Source of the DNA: JABRWC01 sp039961675
Lineage (GTDB): Bacteria; Planctomycetota; Phycisphaerae; UBA1845; Fen-1342
DNA length: 64,000 bases
Assembly: GCA_039961675.1 (NCBI GenBank)
Contig: JABRWC010000007.1
Coordinates: 1 to 64,000, forward strand
Direction: 5' to 3'
The notes under the pieces are model-generated. The model saw only the letters and a list, made by a program, of their open reading frames with translations, did no database searches and had not been told where the DNA came from. Below, piece by piece: positions 1 to 8,153 of this stretch. A program made the translations under genes and the position numbers. The first letter of the stretch is position 1, and each line of letters opens with the position of its first letter.

Positions 1-52
1 GCGTGCGTTACAGCGGCGACGGCCTTGGCGATGTCGCCGCTGTAACGCACGC
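1..52. repeat. perfect inverted repeat at window edge
   Basis: Bases 1-20 are the exact reverse complement of bases 33-52, with a 12-base loop (21-32). It lies inside guaB, where such a palindrome is not expected, and the reading frame leaves the conserved IMPDH sequence just there. A snap-back or chimeric contig end seeded by the 8-base match at the loop side is a likely explanation. Confidence 0.85.
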
Positions 53-1067
53 CGCCGTCAGCGATGACCGGGACGTTCGCCCCGCTCACGGCGTTCAAGA
101 TCGCCGTGATCTGTGGAATTCCGACGCCGGTCACGACGCGCGTGGTGCAGATCGAGCCTGGGCCGATTCCGACCTTGATGGCGTCGGCGCCGGCGTCGCA
201 CAGGTCTCGCGCTCCTTCGGCCGTGGCGACGTTTCCCGCGATGATCGGGATGTCGTGCTTGCCGCGGATGGTCTTGACGGTCTCGATGACTGCATCGCTG
301 TGTCCGTGCGCGGAATCGACCACCAGAACGTCGACGTCCGCGCGGACCAGTTCCGCGGCGCGCTCGTGGTCGTGCGCTCCGATCGCCGCGCCCACGCGCA
401 GCCTGCCGCGGGCGTCCTTGCAGCGGGCCGGGAATTCGCGCGAGCGGTCGATGTCGCGCATCGTAATCAGGCCCGTCAGCCTGCCTCGATCGTCCACCAG
501 CAACAGCTTCTCGACCTTGGCGCGGTGCAGGATCGCGCCAGCCTCGTCGAGCGTCGTGGTCGGCGGCGCCTTCACCAGGTTCTCGCGCGTCATCACGTCC
601 GCGATGCGCCGCGCCGACGGCTCGCGGAACTTCAGGTCGCGCCGCGTGATGATGCCAACCAGCGTGCCGTCCTCGCGGGTGATCGGCACACCGCTGACGT
701 TGTGCAGCCGCATGATGACTTCGGCGCGGTCGAGCGGCTCATCCGGGCGCAATGTCACCGGATCGAGGATTACGCCGCTCTCGGAGCGCTTGACTTTGCG
801 GACTTCGCGCGCCTGGTCCTCGATGCTGAGGTTGCGATGGATGATCCCCAGGCCGCCTTCCTGCGCCAGCGCGATCGCCAGCGCGCTCTCGGTGACCGTG
901 TCCATCGGCGCCGAGATCAGCGGGATGTTCAGGCGGATCGTCCGCGTCAGTTGCGTGGCGACGTCGATGTCGCGCGGGTGAATCGAGGCTCGGGCGGGCA
1001 CCAGCAGAACGTCATCGAACGTGAGCGCGTCACCCACCACCTTCGGGGTGTTCTGCCCATCTACCAT
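1..1067 (-). CDS. guaB: IMP dehydrogenase, C-terminus cut by window edge
   Basis: Oxidises IMP to XMP with NAD+, the committed step of GMP synthesis, in the cytoplasm. About 355 residues are present of a usual ~490. Visible: N-terminal LTFDDVLLVPA (15-25), a two-CBS Bateman module at about 100-215, the catalytic loop GIGPGSICTTR with Cys305, and IADGGVRYSGD (333-343). The ATG at 1067 gives the usual IMPDH N-terminus; no strong ribosome binding site is visible. The last translated residues run into a fold-back sequence at 1-52 and depart from the expected AAG-A motif, so the terminal ~20 bases may not be genuine. Function is certain from the family motifs; the end is not. Confidence 0.95.
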   Translation of the reverse strand, partial: MVDGQNTPKVVGDALTFDDVLLVPARASIHPRDIDVATQLTRTIRLNIPLISAPMDTVTESALAIALAQEGGLGIIHRNLSIEDQAREVRKVKRSESGVILDPVTLRPDEPLDRAEVIMRLHNVSGVPITREDGTLVGIITRRDLKFREPSARRIADVMTRENLVKAPPTTTLDEAGAILHRAKVEKLLLVDDRGRLTGLITMRDIDRSREFPARCKDARGRLRVGAAIGAHDHERAAELVRADVDVLVVDSAHGHSDAVIETVKTIRGKHDIPIIAGNVATAEGARDLCDAGADAIKVGIGPGSICTTRVVTGVGIPQITAILNAVSGANVPVIADGGVRYSGDIAKAVAAVTH

Positions 1068-1208
1068 GTGCCCATGATACGACCCAATCGGCGCGCGTCA
1101 ACGGCACGCGAATACCGGGTGGCGCAGGCGCACCGCCGGTGAGAATCCTGACCTTCGCTGCTCAACGAGGCGCTGCTCGTGACGATCGGTGTGCGGTCTG
1201 CGCGACGG

Positions 1209-1481
1209 TCAGCTCTTCCTCGGCGGCAGGCCCATCTCCTCACGAAGCTCACGCTCCGCTTGGAGCCAGTCCTGCTCAGGAGTCCCGGGCTTGCCCGCGC
1301 GGGCCAGGTAGATGTAGTAGGCCCGCTCGCGTATCTGCGCCCCAGTCGGCTCGGTCAGCGTGAACACCTCGTTGATGCTGCGGCGCTTCGGCGGCGCCGG
1401 AACCGCCCGCTTCTCGTTCGGCGGGCGCGTGATGAAACCCACCATTCGCTCTACGGGATTGGGGCTTGTGGTAACGGGCAT
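1209..1481 (-). CDS. DUF2934 domain protein
   Basis: A 90-residue protein of unknown function. The C-terminal half carries the DUF2934 signature: an IRERAYYIYLARAG core (50-63), then a PEQDWLQAEREL helix (68-79). Members are small, soluble, and widespread in planctomycetes and alpha/beta-proteobacteria. The ATG at 1481 is chosen because GGAGGAG lies about 7 bases upstream; an open frame extends further 5' but without such a site. It stands alone between guaB and the CPBP protease. Family assignment is by motif; no function is inferred. Confidence 0.8.
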   Translation of the reverse strand: MPVTTSPNPVERMVGFITRPPNEKRAVPAPPKRRSINEVFTLTEPTGAQIRERAYYIYLARAGKPGTPEQDWLQAERELREEMGLPPRKS

Positions 1482-1766
1482 TCCGTGCTCCTCCGCGTTG
1501 GGCCGTTGCCTCCCTGTTCGATGTGACTCCCCCATCTGGAGTAACTTTCTATCGGCATTCCTGGCCGGGAGCGTGAACCGGAAACCGCGCTTCCGGCTAC
1601 GTTCCGTCTCCCCGTCCGATCCCTCCAGGCGGAAGTACGCTTCTCGCCCCTCCGCGGTTCGATCCGCACCGCGCTTGTGCAACGCGGCCGGCGTCCAAGA
1701 CAAGTCTAGCTCAAGTATTGGCCGCCGGCTGGAAAATCGCGGAGAATCGCTGCGGGAGCGGTCGCG

Positions 1767-2645
1767 TCACCACTCCATGCGAATCAGTTCCGGGTTCAAC
1801 AGCACCAGCACCATCGTGCGGGCGTTGAACAACGCGTGCACGAGAATCGGGATCGTCAGCGACGAGAAGCGAATCCGGACGTACCCCAGAATCAGGCCCA
1901 GCGTGCACAGCGGCAACACGTCCTGCGGCTGCCCCGTGTGGATCAGCCCGAACGCGACCCCGCTACTGATGATCGCCAGCCAGGCGTGGCGCAAGTACCG
2001 CAGCAGACTGGACAACAGCAGCCCCCGAAACACGGTCTCTTCGAACAACGGCGCGACGATGACCGCCGCCAGGAACAGGTGCGTTCGCCCCCACTCGCCC
2101 CAGGCCGAGCGCTCCAGCGCTTCCAGGGCCGCATGCACGGGCTGCTCCGCAGCGGGATCAAGCAATCGCCAGGCGATCTTTCCAGCCAGGAGCTGAAGCG
2201 AACACAGGGCCACCGCAGCCGCCGCGGCGATGATCGCAACCGCGGGCGCCTTGGCTGGAAAACGCGGCGCGTTTGCCGCCGCCTTGAGCGCTCCGCGGCG
2301 TGCAAGCAATGCGATTGAAAGCGCTGCCACCGCCAGCTTCGCCACGTCGGACGCAAGCACGGCCCGGTGCCAGCCCGCCGAACCTTCGGCGTCAAGCGCT
2401 CCCGGCGTCGCCCCTGAGAGAGACACCGCGATTCTGGAGAGCACCAGGAAGACAAGTAAGACCAGGACGATCTCGACGGCGGAAGGACCAACCCAATTCC
2501 TGGGCGTCCGGGCCAGCGGCTCACGCCACTCGCCGCTTCGGGCAAGTCGAACGCAGAAGAGCGCGCACGCGATCCAGCCGCAGGCCTGGAAGCCCGCATC
2601 CACCGCGAGCAACGTGGTGGTGTCAACCACGTCCGGTCCCGTCAT
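1767..2645 (-). CDS. CPBP-family intramembrane metalloprotease
   Basis: A 292-residue polytopic membrane protein of the CPBP (Rce1/Abi) family. All three catalytic motifs are present: EETVFRG (Glu202, Glu203, Arg207), FGLIH (Phe232 to His236) and HALFN (His270, Asn274). Hydrophobic segments cover about 55-75, 95-115, 133-155, 190-212 and 222-290. It lies 33 bases downstream of nusA on the same strand, so it is probably co-transcribed, although nusA is usually followed by infB. Substrate unknown; family members process prenylated proteins or bacteriocin precursors, or take part in regulated proteolysis. Start at ATG 2645; the ribosome binding site is weak. Confidence 0.85.
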   Translation of the reverse strand: MTGPDVVDTTTLLAVDAGFQACGWIACALFCVRLARSGEWREPLARTPRNWVGPSAVEIVLVLLVFLVLSRIAVSLSGATPGALDAEGSAGWHRAVLASDVAKLAVAALSIALLARRGALKAAANAPRFPAKAPAVAIIAAAAAVALCSLQLLAGKIAWRLLDPAAEQPVHAALEALERSAWGEWGRTHLFLAAVIVAPLFEETVFRGLLLSSLLRYLRHAWLAIISSGVAFGLIHTGQPQDVLPLCTLGLILGYVRIRFSSLTIPILVHALFNARTMVLVLLNPELIRMEW

Positions 2646-2678
2646 GAAGGCCGACGCGCGACGACAAGTCTTGCCGGT

Positions 2679-4142
2679 TCAAGGTGTTGGGCGCGCGTCC
2701 GATTCCTGACGCTGATTCGGCTGATCAGTCTCAGACGAGGCGGGGTCCGGGGTGGCGTCGGCCGGTTCCGCCGGGATCGACGCGCCCGCTTGCGTAGTTT
2801 CCGATTCGGTGGACTCGGCCGCGGCGTCCGTGTTTGAGGGGCCAGAAGGCATCGCTGAATCGACAACGGCGGTCGATTCGGAAGTTGCGGCGGGCACTTC
2901 GTCCGGCACGAACGCGGACGGCGTCTCGCTCACGGCGGGACCGGCCGCGGCGGCCGCGGCCTCCGCCTCTGCTTTGGCCTTGGCTTCCGCCTCCTTGGCC
3001 TCTTCCTGCCGAATGGCCTCCTCGCCGGATTCCTCGACGATCCGGTCGGCAAGGGCCTTGTCGAGTTCCAGCGCTTCGACAAGCGGCTCGGAACCGATCT
3101 CGTCGATGTCTTGGACCGAGACGCAGCCCATCGCGACCAGCTTGTCCAGGATCACGTCGTCCACACCCTCGACCGCCCGCAGCACCTGTTCCATCCGCTC
3201 GAGGTTTTTTCCGTACTCCGCGGGCGTCAGGATGTCGATGTCCCAGCCGGTGAGCTTGGCCGCCAGGCGCACGTTCTGCCCGCGCTTTCCGATCGCGAGC
3301 GAGAGCTGGTCCTCCGGGACCACGACGGTGGCCTTGCCCAGCTCCAGGCACAGCGCGATTTCCTGGACCTCCGCCGGTTTCAATGCGTTCTGAATCAGAA
3401 TCTGGCTGGACTCGTTCCAGCGCACGATGTCGATCTTTTCGCCGCCAAGCTCGTCGACGATGCTCTTGATGCGGCTGCCGCGTACGCCCACGCAGGCCCC
3501 GACGGCGTCCACCTTCGAGTCGATGCTCGAGACGGCGACCTTCGTGCGATAGCCGGCTTCGCGGGCGAGGGCCTTGATCTCGATGATGCGCTCGGCGACT
3601 TCGGGGACTTCCAATTCGAACAGCCGTGCAATGAAATCGGGATGCGAGCGTGACAGGATCACCTTGACCTGGTTGGGCTGTTCGCGGACTTCCAGGATCA
3701 GCACGCGGATTCGCTGGCCGACCTGGTGCGTTTCGCCGGGGATCTGCTCGCTGCGCGGCAGGAAACCCTCGGTGCGGCCGATGTTGACGATCAGGTTGCC
3801 GCCCTCGGCGCGGACCACGGTCCCGGTGAGGATCGTGTTCTCGCGCTCGCGGAACTCCTCCAGGATGCTCGTGCGTTCGCGCTCGCGGGTGCGCTGGATG
3901 ATGACCTGTTTGGCGGTCTGGGCGGCGATCCGGCCGAGCGTGTGCATGTCGATCGGGCGGCCTTCGACCGTGGCGCTGATCTCGCCAGTGAAGGGGTCCA
4001 ACTTCACGGTGGCGTCCTCGACCTCGAACGCCTTGCGGATCGCGCTGGCCATCGCACCCTCGAGGTCAGTCAGGAAACCCTCGCGGTCGATGTTCTTGTC
4101 GCGGCAGATGCCGTCGACGATTCGCAACAGGTCCTGGCTCAT
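2679..4142 (-). CDS. nusA: transcription termination/antitermination factor NusA
   Basis: RNA polymerase-binding factor controlling pausing, termination and antitermination. 487 residues. Order: N-terminal RNAP-binding domain (1-100), S1 domain (about 102-168), KH1 with GVRGSRI (219-225), KH2 with IGKRGQN (284-290), a helix-hairpin-helix-type segment (about 320-375), then a ~110-residue low-complexity tail rich in Ala, Glu, Ser and Pro (375-487). The tail is longer and less ordered than in most NusA proteins. The usual neighbours rimP and infB are absent; a CPBP protease follows. An intrinsic terminator-like hairpin lies about 110 bases upstream of the ATG. Confidence 0.96.
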   Translation of the reverse strand: MSQDLLRIVDGICRDKNIDREGFLTDLEGAMASAIRKAFEVEDATVKLDPFTGEISATVEGRPIDMHTLGRIAAQTAKQVIIQRTRERERTSILEEFRERENTILTGTVVRAEGGNLIVNIGRTEGFLPRSEQIPGETHQVGQRIRVLILEVREQPNQVKVILSRSHPDFIARLFELEVPEVAERIIEIKALAREAGYRTKVAVSSIDSKVDAVGACVGVRGSRIKSIVDELGGEKIDIVRWNESSQILIQNALKPAEVQEIALCLELGKATVVVPEDQLSLAIGKRGQNVRLAAKLTGWDIDILTPAEYGKNLERMEQVLRAVEGVDDVILDKLVAMGCVSVQDIDEIGSEPLVEALELDKALADRIVEESGEEAIRQEEAKEAEAKAKAEAEAAAAAAGPAVSETPSAFVPDEVPAATSESTAVVDSAMPSGPSNTDAAAESTESETTQAGASIPAEPADATPDPASSETDQPNQRQESDARPTP

Positions 4143-4251
4143 GTTCGCACTCCCAACTCGTCCGTCCCGGATCGCAGCCTACGCAAGGCGCCGGCTCGCG
4201 CGTCGCGGTGCGGCACGCTCCACAGCCCCGCCGGGCTTGCGCCTGTGCCGC

Positions 4252-4280
4252 AATAAAAAATGGGCCGCTCGTGCGACCCA
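4252..4280 (-). terminator. intrinsic terminator upstream of nusA
   Basis: On the minus strand an 8-bp stem (TGGGTCGC / GCGGCCCA, one G-U pair) closes an ACGA loop and runs into a U-rich tract. It would stop transcription arriving from the 4624-5532 gene. It could also act as an attenuator in the nusA leader, if the nusA promoter lies upstream of it. Confidence 0.7.
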
Positions 4281-4499
4281 TCATCGGCCCGCGAGAGGCC
4301 GAGATTCGGTCCTGTACTACCCGGCGCGACCCGCGTCGCGGCGAAGCGGCGTGCCGTCGGTCAGCCGTGAACCGTAAGCGAGTCACCCGCGGTCACGGCC
4401 TGCCGACAGCGCGACGCACTATACCGCGCCGGCGATGAATGTGAACCCGCTCGCGCTCATTTCCATCATTCCCGCATGTCGCGCCTGGCAGCCAGCGGG

Positions 4500-4612
4500 T
4501 AGGGCCCGTGGCACAGCCGTCCCGGCTGTATGCGAAACGCTGGATTCCCGCCTGGGCGGGAATGACGGGCGGCGCGGTTTCGATTCTCACTTGCGCGGGA
4601 ATGACGGAGCCT
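4500..4612. repeat. intergenic palindromic repeats
   Basis: The 481-base gap between nusA and the next gene (4143-4623) contains, besides the terminator, short GC-rich palindromes of widespread extragenic types: a GGCACAGCC/GGCTGT element (4510-4530), ATTCCCGCC-tgg-GGCGGGAAT (4544-4562) and a partial second copy, CGCGGGAATGACGG (about 4594-4607). Spurious peptides such as VIPAQAGIQ come from this type in many genomes. No gene is seen in the gap. Confidence 0.6.
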
Positions 4613-4623
4613 GTGCGTCTGCG

Positions 4624-5532
4624 TCACGGCTTCGCCGGCCCGCTCGCCGCCGGCTTGTCCGATTCCGGTTCGCGTGTGGCGCTATCGCCGGCGGGCGCGC
4701 TGCCGCGGTTTTCGGCGCTCTCTTTCGCACGCCGCGTCGCCTTCGCGACCTCCTGCGCCGGCAGGATCATGCCGGTCATCATCTCCTCCATGCTGCCCAG
4801 GGAGGAGAGCATGCGCATCGGGTTGCCGTCCCCGCCCTCCGGCTCGGGCATCTGAAGCACGCTCACGCCTACGACCTTCCCGTCGGCGGCGTAGACCGGC
4901 AGCCCCATCGCGCCGAGCGCCGATGACGGAACCATCAGGTTCCGCGGCTTGTGCGTCATCCCGGCCACCCGTGCCTCGCTCAGGACGACGACGCGGTCGA
5001 AGTACTTGCCCATGCGCTTGAGGGCGTAGACCGGCATGCCCAGCGCGGCGTCCTTCGAATCGGCCAGGTTCACGCAGCGCAGCGGGGATGGGGGCGGCGA
5101 TTTGAGCCGTATCCAGGCGAGGTCGAGATCCGTGTCGCGCGCGACGAGCTCCGCTTCCGCGCCCTCGGTGTCGTCGCCGATAAGCAGCTTCAGGTCCGTC
5201 GGCGTGGCGCTGATCTCGCCCATCGAACCGAGCATACGGCGCATCATCCCGGCCATGCCGCTGAGCTGCGTGTTCGAGCACAGCACCAGGCCGTCCGGCT
5301 CGATGAGCACCCCCGTGATTTCCTGCTCGTTCTCGCTCTCGCCCATCGAGCTCATCATGCCGCCCATCTTCACGTTGAGCACGAATTTGATCGTGACCAG
5401 CGCGGGCGACTTCTCGCGCAGCAGCGCGGCGAAGTCAGCGGCATCCTCCGCCGCGGCGCGCGGCGCGGCGGCGAGAGTCAGCATCGAACCGACCAGGAGC
5501 AACCGCGCGAGCGGCTTGGGCGAGCGTGCCAT
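4624..5532 (-). CDS. secreted HtrA-like pseudoprotease
   Basis: A 302-residue exported protein with a signal peptide (1-28, ending PRAAA-ED) and a chymotrypsin-like fold resembling HtrA proteases, but without the catalytic set. The Asp motif survives as DTDLDLAWIRL (133-143). No His occurs at the expected NxHV site (GLVLCSNTQL, 81-90), and GNSGGP is replaced by GAMGLP (207-212). Met-rich runs occur at 55-63 and 93-105, and near 248-255. The C-terminus is charged and low in complexity. ATG 5532 is chosen for its signal peptide and GGAG upstream; the longer open frame upstream is repeat DNA. It lies directly downstream of an intact HtrA gene, so a regulatory or scaffold role is plausible. No PDZ domain is evident. 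Confidence 0.72.
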   Translation of the reverse strand: MARSPKPLARLLLVGSMLTLAAAPRAAAEDAADFAALLREKSPALVTIKFVLNVKMGGMMSSMGESENEQEITGVLIEPDGLVLCSNTQLSGMAGMMRRMLGSMGEISATPTDLKLLIGDDTEGAEAELVARDTDLDLAWIRLKSPPPSPLRCVNLADSKDAALGMPVYALKRMGKYFDRVVVLSEARVAGMTHKPRNLMVPSSALGAMGLPVYAADGKVVGVSVLQMPEPEGGDGNPMRMLSSLGSMEEMMTGMILPAQEVAKATRRAKESAENRGSAPAGDSATREPESDKPAASGPAKP

Positions 5533-5659
5533 GTTGTGTCTCCAGTACCGAGTGTCTCTTTCCGAATTCCAGGCCGCGAACCGCAAACGCCGCGCCGCGG
5601 CGACGGCTCGCGACCGCGAATCGGCCCATAGTTGTCCGTTGCATACGTGCGGGCGCGCA

Positions 5660-5813
5660 CACCCAAAGGCCTCCAAGACCGGCCTGGAGGCCGGTCCCCC
5701 ATGGGCGGACCGTTTTTTCAACGGACTGATAGGCCATTGAAGAACCCAACCACGCCCTTGTAACACGGGCGGGACGCCCGTGCCGCAGGTTTTTCCACGG
5801 GCGGCTAAGCCGC
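5660..5813. repeat. cluster of intergenic palindromes
   Basis: The gap between the two HtrA-type genes (5533-5813) holds several palindromes: ACCGGCC-tgga-GGCCGGT followed by CCCC (5678-5700), an arm GGCGGACCGTTTTTTCAACGG (5704-5724) that recurs near 27898-27982 and 51386, and CACGGGCG-gga-CGCCCGTG (5764-5782). A short GCGGC/GCCGC hairpin (about 5801-5813) abuts the HtrA stop codon. Confidence 0.65.
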
Positions 5814-7985
5814 TCAACCGCCGGATGGTTCGACCGGCGCGTCCTCATCCCCGGTCACATCGGACTTCGGGCTCCAGTCCGGCTCGACGTATTGGAACTG
5901 CGTTCGCACGCCGCGCAGCACGACGAAGACGATGCGCGTCGGCTTGGCTTCGGTGATTTTCTCCATCGTGTCGCGATAGGTCTTGAGATCGGTGATTTCC
6001 GTTTCGCCGATACGCTGGATCACGTCGCCGGGTCGGATGCCGCCCAGCCCGGCCCAACCTGCCGATTCCAGGCTCACGACGAGCACGCCTTGCACGCTGT
6101 CGTCCCAACGGTTCTCGTCGCGGTCGAAGAACGTCAGCTCGCGGACCGTCAGCTCGAAGTCGCGGTTGCGGTCGCGGCGGGCCTCCTCCGGCGTCAGCCG
6201 CGTGCGCTCCAGCGTCACCGGGAGCTCGAGGCTCTGACCGTCCCGGAGCACGGTCAGCTTTGCCTGCCCGCCGATCTCCAGCTCGCGCACCTTGCGCAAG
6301 AGCATCCCCGCGTCCTGCATGCCGCGCGGCTTGAGCTTGTCGCCGTTCAGCGCCGTGATGATGTCGCCAACCTTGAGATCGCTGTCGGCGGCGAGCGTTT
6401 TGGGATAGACGCGCGTCACGCGGAAGCCGAGGACGTCGGGGTGGCCGAGCTGCTCGGCGAGCTTTTTGACCACCGGCTGCGTGTCGATGCCGATCCACGC
6501 CTTGGCGACCTCCACGGGCGGGTCTTCGTCCTTCTCCGGCTTGGGTTTGAGCAGCGTGACGTTGAGCTTTCCGCGCCGGTCGAACTCGACCAGCACGTAC
6601 TCGGGCAGCGGCTCGCGCTCCATGATCTCCTCGTACGCCGCGACGAACTCCGCGTGCGTGCGGATCTTCTTTCCGTCGATGGCGCGGATCACGTCGTTGT
6701 CGGTCAGCGGAGGCTCGGCGAGCGCGCCGGGGCTGCCGGAGCGGACGCCGCTGATGAGCACGCCCTCGGTGCTTTCGAGGCGGCGGTTTCGGGCCACGGT
6801 TTCGGTGATCTCCAGCGCCGTGAGTCCCCAGGCGCGGAACGCCGCCTCTTCGCCCTTGTCGCGCTTGAGCTTCTCGGTCACGACGCTCACGGACTGCGGC
6901 TGGCCATCTCGCAGCACGTCGAAGCGCACGGTCGCGCCGATCGGCCGATCGGCCAACTCCTTGAGCAGCGGCGGAATCTGCTCCGGATACGTAACGGTCA
7001 CGGGCGCGCCGTCGATGTTCACGATCACGTCGCCGGCCTTCAGCCCGGCGCGCTGCGCTGGCCCGTCATTGTCGACCGCGTTGACCAGCACGCCCTCCGT
7101 CAGCCCGGTCTTCTTGATCGATTTCACGGTGAACCCGTACGCGCTGCGCGGCACTTCGCCGTGCTCGATGAGCTGCGCCGCCACCTGCTTGCACACGTTG
7201 CCCGGGATGGCGAACCCCATGTCGCCCCCCAGCAGGCCGCCGCGCGTATTCACGCCGATGATCTCGCCCTTCAGGTTCACCAGCGGTCCGCCGCTGTTGC
7301 CGGGGTTGATCGCGGCGTCATGCTGAATCCAGCGGTTGAAGATGCCCGTGCGCTGGTCCTGGTCGAAGCGCAGCTCGCCCGCGTCGTCGTCCGTGGCCGT
7401 CAGGACGCGCTCGGTGTTGGAGACGCTGCCACGGGTCACGGATCGCGACAGCGCCCACGGGCTGCCCATCGCCATCACCGTGTCGCCGATCTCGACCTCG
7501 TCGGAATCGCCGAACTGCGCGAACGGCAACGATCCGCCGCCTGCAAGCTCGCCCTTGGCGATCCGCAGCACGGCCAGGTCGGTCAGCGGGTCGTCGCCCA
7601 CCAGTTCTGCGGTCAGCTCGCGCTTGTCGGCCAGCGTCACCTTGAACTTCTTGCCGTTCTGGGCGACGTGGTAGTTGGTGAGGATGTAGCCCTCGGGGCT
7701 GATGATCGTGCCGCTGCCGACGGCCCGCCCCTTGAACTCCTTGCCGTCCGAGTAGCGCACGGTGATGACGCTGATGTTCGCCAGCGCCGGGAACACCCGG
7801 TCGCGGGCCAGGCCCATCAGCCGTCGCATGTCCTCGCGCAGTTCTTCCGCTCGTGCCCGTTCCTGCGGCGGGATCTCCGGCTGCTGTTGCGCCGCGGCCG
7901 GCATTGCAAGGAGCAGGAGCCCCGCCAGCCGTGCCGCGCGTCTGGGGGAGAATTCACACTTGGGCTGTCGGTGACTTGAACACAT
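5814..7985 (-). CDS. HtrA/DegP-type serine protease with several PDZ domains
   Basis: A 723-residue periplasmic serine endopeptidase/chaperone. Signal peptide 1-32 (hydrophobic LAGLLLLAMPAAA). The protease domain (about 60-280) has an intact triad: His106 (TNYHV), Asp136 (DPLTDLAVL) and Ser231 (GNSGGP). It is followed by PDZ-like units at about 283-375 (GVLVNAV, AGLKAGDVIVNIDG), 390-470 (GVLISGV, DNDVIRAIDG), 505-600 (DLKVGDIITALNGDKL) and 620-700 (GLGGIRPGDVIQRIG). DegP has two PDZ domains and ~475 residues, so this is an enlarged form. ATG 7985 has GGGAG 8 bases upstream. It is followed on the same strand by the pseudoprotease. Confidence 0.92.
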   Translation of the reverse strand: MCSSHRQPKCEFSPRRAARLAGLLLLAMPAAAQQQPEIPPQERARAEELREDMRRLMGLARDRVFPALANISVITVRYSDGKEFKGRAVGSGTIISPEGYILTNYHVAQNGKKFKVTLADKRELTAELVGDDPLTDLAVLRIAKGELAGGGSLPFAQFGDSDEVEIGDTVMAMGSPWALSRSVTRGSVSNTERVLTATDDDAGELRFDQDQRTGIFNRWIQHDAAINPGNSGGPLVNLKGEIIGVNTRGGLLGGDMGFAIPGNVCKQVAAQLIEHGEVPRSAYGFTVKSIKKTGLTEGVLVNAVDNDGPAQRAGLKAGDVIVNIDGAPVTVTYPEQIPPLLKELADRPIGATVRFDVLRDGQPQSVSVVTEKLKRDKGEEAAFRAWGLTALEITETVARNRRLESTEGVLISGVRSGSPGALAEPPLTDNDVIRAIDGKKIRTHAEFVAAYEEIMEREPLPEYVLVEFDRRGKLNVTLLKPKPEKDEDPPVEVAKAWIGIDTQPVVKKLAEQLGHPDVLGFRVTRVYPKTLAADSDLKVGDIITALNGDKLKPRGMQDAGMLLRKVRELEIGGQAKLTVLRDGQSLELPVTLERTRLTPEEARRDRNRDFELTVRELTFFDRDENRWDDSVQGVLVVSLESAGWAGLGGIRPGDVIQRIGETEITDLKTYRDTMEKITEAKPTRIVFVVLRGVRTQFQYVEPDWSPKSDVTGDEDAPVEPSGG

Positions 7986-8153
7986 CGCAAGAACTCCCGG
8001 GCGAACGGTGAGTCGGCGCCTCGCTCAGCGCCCGGCCGCACGGGCCGAGTCGAGGCGCTCGCAGTGGACACGAAAACCCGCCGTGCGGCAAGGGCGGGCG
8101 GCGAGCGCATGCAGTGCTTGGAGGCACGAACGTGCCACGAAACCGGGCGGGCC

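Noticed and set aside
4393..4590. A 65-codon frame containing VIPAQAGIQ
   Set aside because: This peptide arises from a widespread extragenic palindrome and is not a gene.
5892..7979. A plus-strand open frame of about 695 codons opposite HtrA
   Set aside because: No recognisable domain; the minus strand has the intact catalytic triad and PDZ domains.
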